From positions 1-30,552 of the forward strand of contig DASPTT010000104.1 in the NCBI GenBank assembly GCA_035623275.1: a stretch of 30,552 nucleotides of DNA. Direction: 5' to 3'. Below the pieces are notes generated by a model. It had not been told where the DNA came from and searched no databases. It worked only from the letters and a program-made list of their open reading frames with translations. This stretch comes from DASPTT01 sp035623275 (GTDB lineage Bacteria; Actinomycetota; Acidimicrobiia; Acidimicrobiales; UBA8190). Of this stretch, positions 28,547 through 30,552 are shown in pieces; position 1 is the stretch's first letter, and each line of letters begins with the position of its first letter. The translations under genes and the position numbers were made by a program.

Positions 28547-30552
28547 ACCCGCGTCCGCTGGGCCCGGGGCACTCGCAGGGTTGCGCTGAGGCGGAGGACG
28601 CGGCGCCGGTCGCCATCGGTCAGCGCCAACGCGCCGTAGGCCTCCCGCTCGACCTCCTGCGCCACCCACGTCCAGTCGCCGGGTGCGCCCCCGGGCCCGG
28701 CGGCATCGAGCCTGGACGCGTACTCGCGCAGCGTCTCGTCCTCCCGCCGGGCCCGTCCGGCCCGCCGCCCCGCACGCTCCATGTTGCGAGCGGCCCGGTG
28801 CGCGAACCCCCGGGGGCGGCGCCGCAGCGCCCGCACCCCGGCCACCGCCGCGCCCACGCCGACGAGGCCGGCGGCGATCGGCCCGACGCCGAGCGCCCCC
28901 AGCACGTGGCCCGTGTCGCGAAGCACCGCGCTCCCCGGCGAGGGGTTGGCGAGGGGAACGCTCGCCGTGGGGTCGAAGCTCTGCCACCCGTACGTGGGGA
29001 ACCACACCTGGACCCACGCGTGCGCGTCGCGTGCCTGGACGTCGTAGAGGTCGGTCAGCGGGTTGTAGGGCCCGGGAACGTACCCGACCGCCTCGCGGGC
29101 GGGGATGCCGATGGAGCGCAGCATCACCGCCAGCGAGGTGGAGATCTGCTCGCAGAACCCGACCCGCTCGGTGAAGAGGAACTGGTCCACCGTGTCGGCG
29201 CCGGGGGGCAGCGGGGGGATGTCCGTCGAATAGCGCGTGTGCGAGGCGATCCAGGCGATGAGGGCCTGGACCTTGTCGTACGTGGTCGGCGCCGACGCCG
29301 TCACCGCCTGCGCCAGTGCCTGGACCCGGGGGTAGGGATGGGGCAGCTGCAGGACCTCCTGGCGTTGCGCGGCGTCGAGGCCGAGGTCGACGCCCGACGC
29401 CGTCCGGAGTTGGTCCGGCGAGGGCGTGGCCGTGGCCGACTCGACGGTGTAGACGGTCCCCCGCCCCAACGCCACCGGCGAGAGGATGGTGCCGTCCGGC
29501 TGCACGAAGATGGTCGACGCCGGGAACCACAGCTCGCGGGCCGTGTCCGCGTGGAAGACCAGATTGGGATTGGGCGCCACGACGTAGAAGGTCTGCAGGT
29601 CCTCGCCACCGCCAACGGCAGCGCCCTGCGGTGCGGGCAGCAGGAACGGCGACCCGGAGACGATCGGCTCGGGCACCGTCTTGCGCGCCAGCCAGTTGGC
29701 GCCGTCCCAGGTGTCGAAGGTCTCGCCGACCCAGTAGCCCGGCCGCTGTGCCCGCACGCGCATGACCAGCGTGTCGCCCGCGTCGCCGCGCACGGCGGTG
29801 TCGAGGTGGTCCGCGAACCCGAGGAACCCTCCCACGCGGGTCCGCCCGCTGGGCGTCCCCGGGCGCGCCGGCTCGCCGGGATGGGGGCCGTCGCCGGCCA
29901 GGCCGCCGGGGTTGGTCACGCCCACGGCCGCGCCGAGGCTGGCCGGGACGCCGATGTTCCCGCCGACCTGGGGCGCGGGGAGCAGCAGGAAGGCGACGAG
30001 GCCCACGGACAGCACCGCGCCCACCGTCGCGCCGGCCCCTCGCCCGACCGGTGCCCCACCGCCGGCGGACCGCCACATGGCGAAGAGGGCGGCGATGCAC
30101 CACGCGCCCCACGTCACGACGTAGAGCCCGAAGGTCATGTCCGTCGCCTGTGCGCCGGCCACGGCCATCAACCCGGTGGCGCCCGCGAGGGAGAACGCCA
30201 GGTCCCGCCGCGCCGGCACGTCGAAGGAATGCGTGACCTGGATCCAGACGAACAAGCCGGCCAGCAGGCCCTCGACGCCGCTGATGTCGCTGAAGGCCTC
30301 ACCCCGCAGCTCGACGAAGAACCAGCCGAAGGCGACCAGGGCCGCGGCCGCCAGCAACGGCTTGACCGCCGGCACCGGGTGCAGGCGGGTGCGGTGCGAG
30401 AAGACCATCCCCGTGGCCAGCAGCGCCAGGGAGAAGACGGCCATCGCCGTGGTCAGCTCGCCCTCGGCCCGGCACGCCAGGATGCCCGTGGCGCCCGCCC
30501 CCGTCACCAGGACCCGGAGGCGGACGGAGTGCTCGGGGGGTCCCGGTCGGTT
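28543..30552 (-). CDS. TgpA-like membrane protein with transglutaminase domain (runs off right edge)
   Basis: A polytopic membrane protein with an extracytoplasmic transglutaminase-like domain. The visible N-terminal part has about five hydrophobic segments (ELTTAMAVFSLALLATGMVF and following), then a long exported region. The catalytic triad is present: GFCEQISTSLAVMLRSIGIP (Cys), ARDAHAWVQVWFPTYGWQSF (His) and DPTAS (Asp). After this come another membrane segment and a cytoplasmic tail with a helical DUF4129-like end. It may crosslink or cut cell-wall or surface proteins. The frame remains open past GTG 30507 to the window edge, so the true start may lie outside. Confidence 0.88.
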   Translation of the reverse strand, partial: NRPGPPEHSVRLRVLVTGAGATGILACRAEGELTTAMAVFSLALLATGMVFSHRTRLHPVPAVKPLLAAAALVAFGWFFVELRGEAFSDISGVEGLLAGLFVWIQVTHSFDVPARRDLAFSLAGATGLMAVAGAQATDMTFGLYVVTWGAWCIAALFAMWRSAGGGAPVGRGAGATVGAVLSVGLVAFLLLPAPQVGGNIGVPASLGAAVGVTNPGGLAGDGPHPGEPARPGTPSGRTRVGGFLGFADHLDTAVRGDAGDTLVMRVRAQRPGYWVGETFDTWDGANWLARKTVPEPIVSGSPFLLPAPQGAAVGGGEDLQTFYVVAPNPNLVFHADTARELWFPASTIFVQPDGTILSPVALGRGTVYTVESATATPSPDQLRTASGVDLGLDAAQRQEVLQLPHPYPRVQALAQAVTASAPTTYDKVQALIAWIASHTRYSTDIPPLPPGADTVDQFLFTERVGFCEQISTSLAVMLRSIGIPAREAVGYVPGPYNPLTDLYDVQARDAHAWVQVWFPTYGWQSFDPTASVPLANPSPGSAVLRDTGHVLGALGVGPIAAGLVGVGAAVAGVRALRRRPRGFAHRAARNMERAGRRAGRARREDETLREYASRLDAAGPGGAPGDWTWVAQEVEREAYGALALTDGDRRRVLRLSATLRVPRAQRTRV

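Noticed and set aside
27203..30112. A 969-residue minus-strand open frame
   Set aside because: It runs antisense to the reductase and out of frame through the transglutaminase gene; its composition is shadow-like and it has no family motifs.

Overview
The window is very GC-rich DNA with abundant GTG/TTG starts, GGAGG-type ribosome binding sites and actinobacterial families (DUF1918, an Rpf-like lytic enzyme, a DrrA-type ABC ATPase, a TgpA-like transglutaminase, a small KA-rich basic protein). It suggests a high-GC member of the Actinomycetota. Acidimicrobiia is my best guess, but it is only an inference from gene style.

Layout. (1) 1-734: the end of an unidentified chromosomal gene, then about 620 bp of mostly empty DNA. 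(2) 735-18324: a roughly 17.6 kb accessory block bounded by a perfect 28-bp direct repeat. The right copy is the 3' end of the RNase P RNA gene (rnpB, minus strand) and the left copy is a displaced rnpB end. I read this as an integrative element, now decayed, that used the rnpB 3' end as its attachment site. An excisionase-like gene sits 126 bp inside the left end, but no intact integrase was found; only a serine-recombinase remnant remains at 3270-3614. (3) 18298-18676: rnpB. (4) 18736-30552: a dense, more GC-rich core. It holds xseA-xseB, then on the minus strand an acyl-CoA ligase and a cytochrome P450, then a six-gene plus-strand run (ABC ATPase, ABC permease, double-ACT protein, peptide deformylase, metallo-beta-lactamase-fold hydrolase, FAD-dependent ferredoxin-reductase type enzyme), and a convergent transglutaminase-type membrane protein that leaves the window.

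The accessory block mixes intact small genes with debris. Intact or nearly intact: dodecin, an alpha/beta hydrolase, a secreted Rpf-like enzyme, a flavin-binding PPOX protein, zinc-ribbon proteins, an NTF2-like protein, a ferritin-like protein, a DUF429 protein, two DUF1918 paralogues and an HNH endonuclease beside an unknown 210-aa protein. Debris: pieces of a GGDEF domain, two response-regulator receivers, an Ig-like adhesin domain, a serine recombinase, a GIY-YIG-like N-terminus and an HNH-type N-terminus.

Most notable observations: the rnpB attachment-site duplication; a structured, about 73-bp repeat placed upstream of both the dodecin gene and a lysine/alanine-rich basic protein gene; paired compensatory changes in the otherwise highly conserved P4 helix of rnpB, one strand of which lies in the duplicated att sequence; and a nuclease-rich module lying between the two DUF1918 paralogues. 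No CRISPR array and no tRNA were seen.
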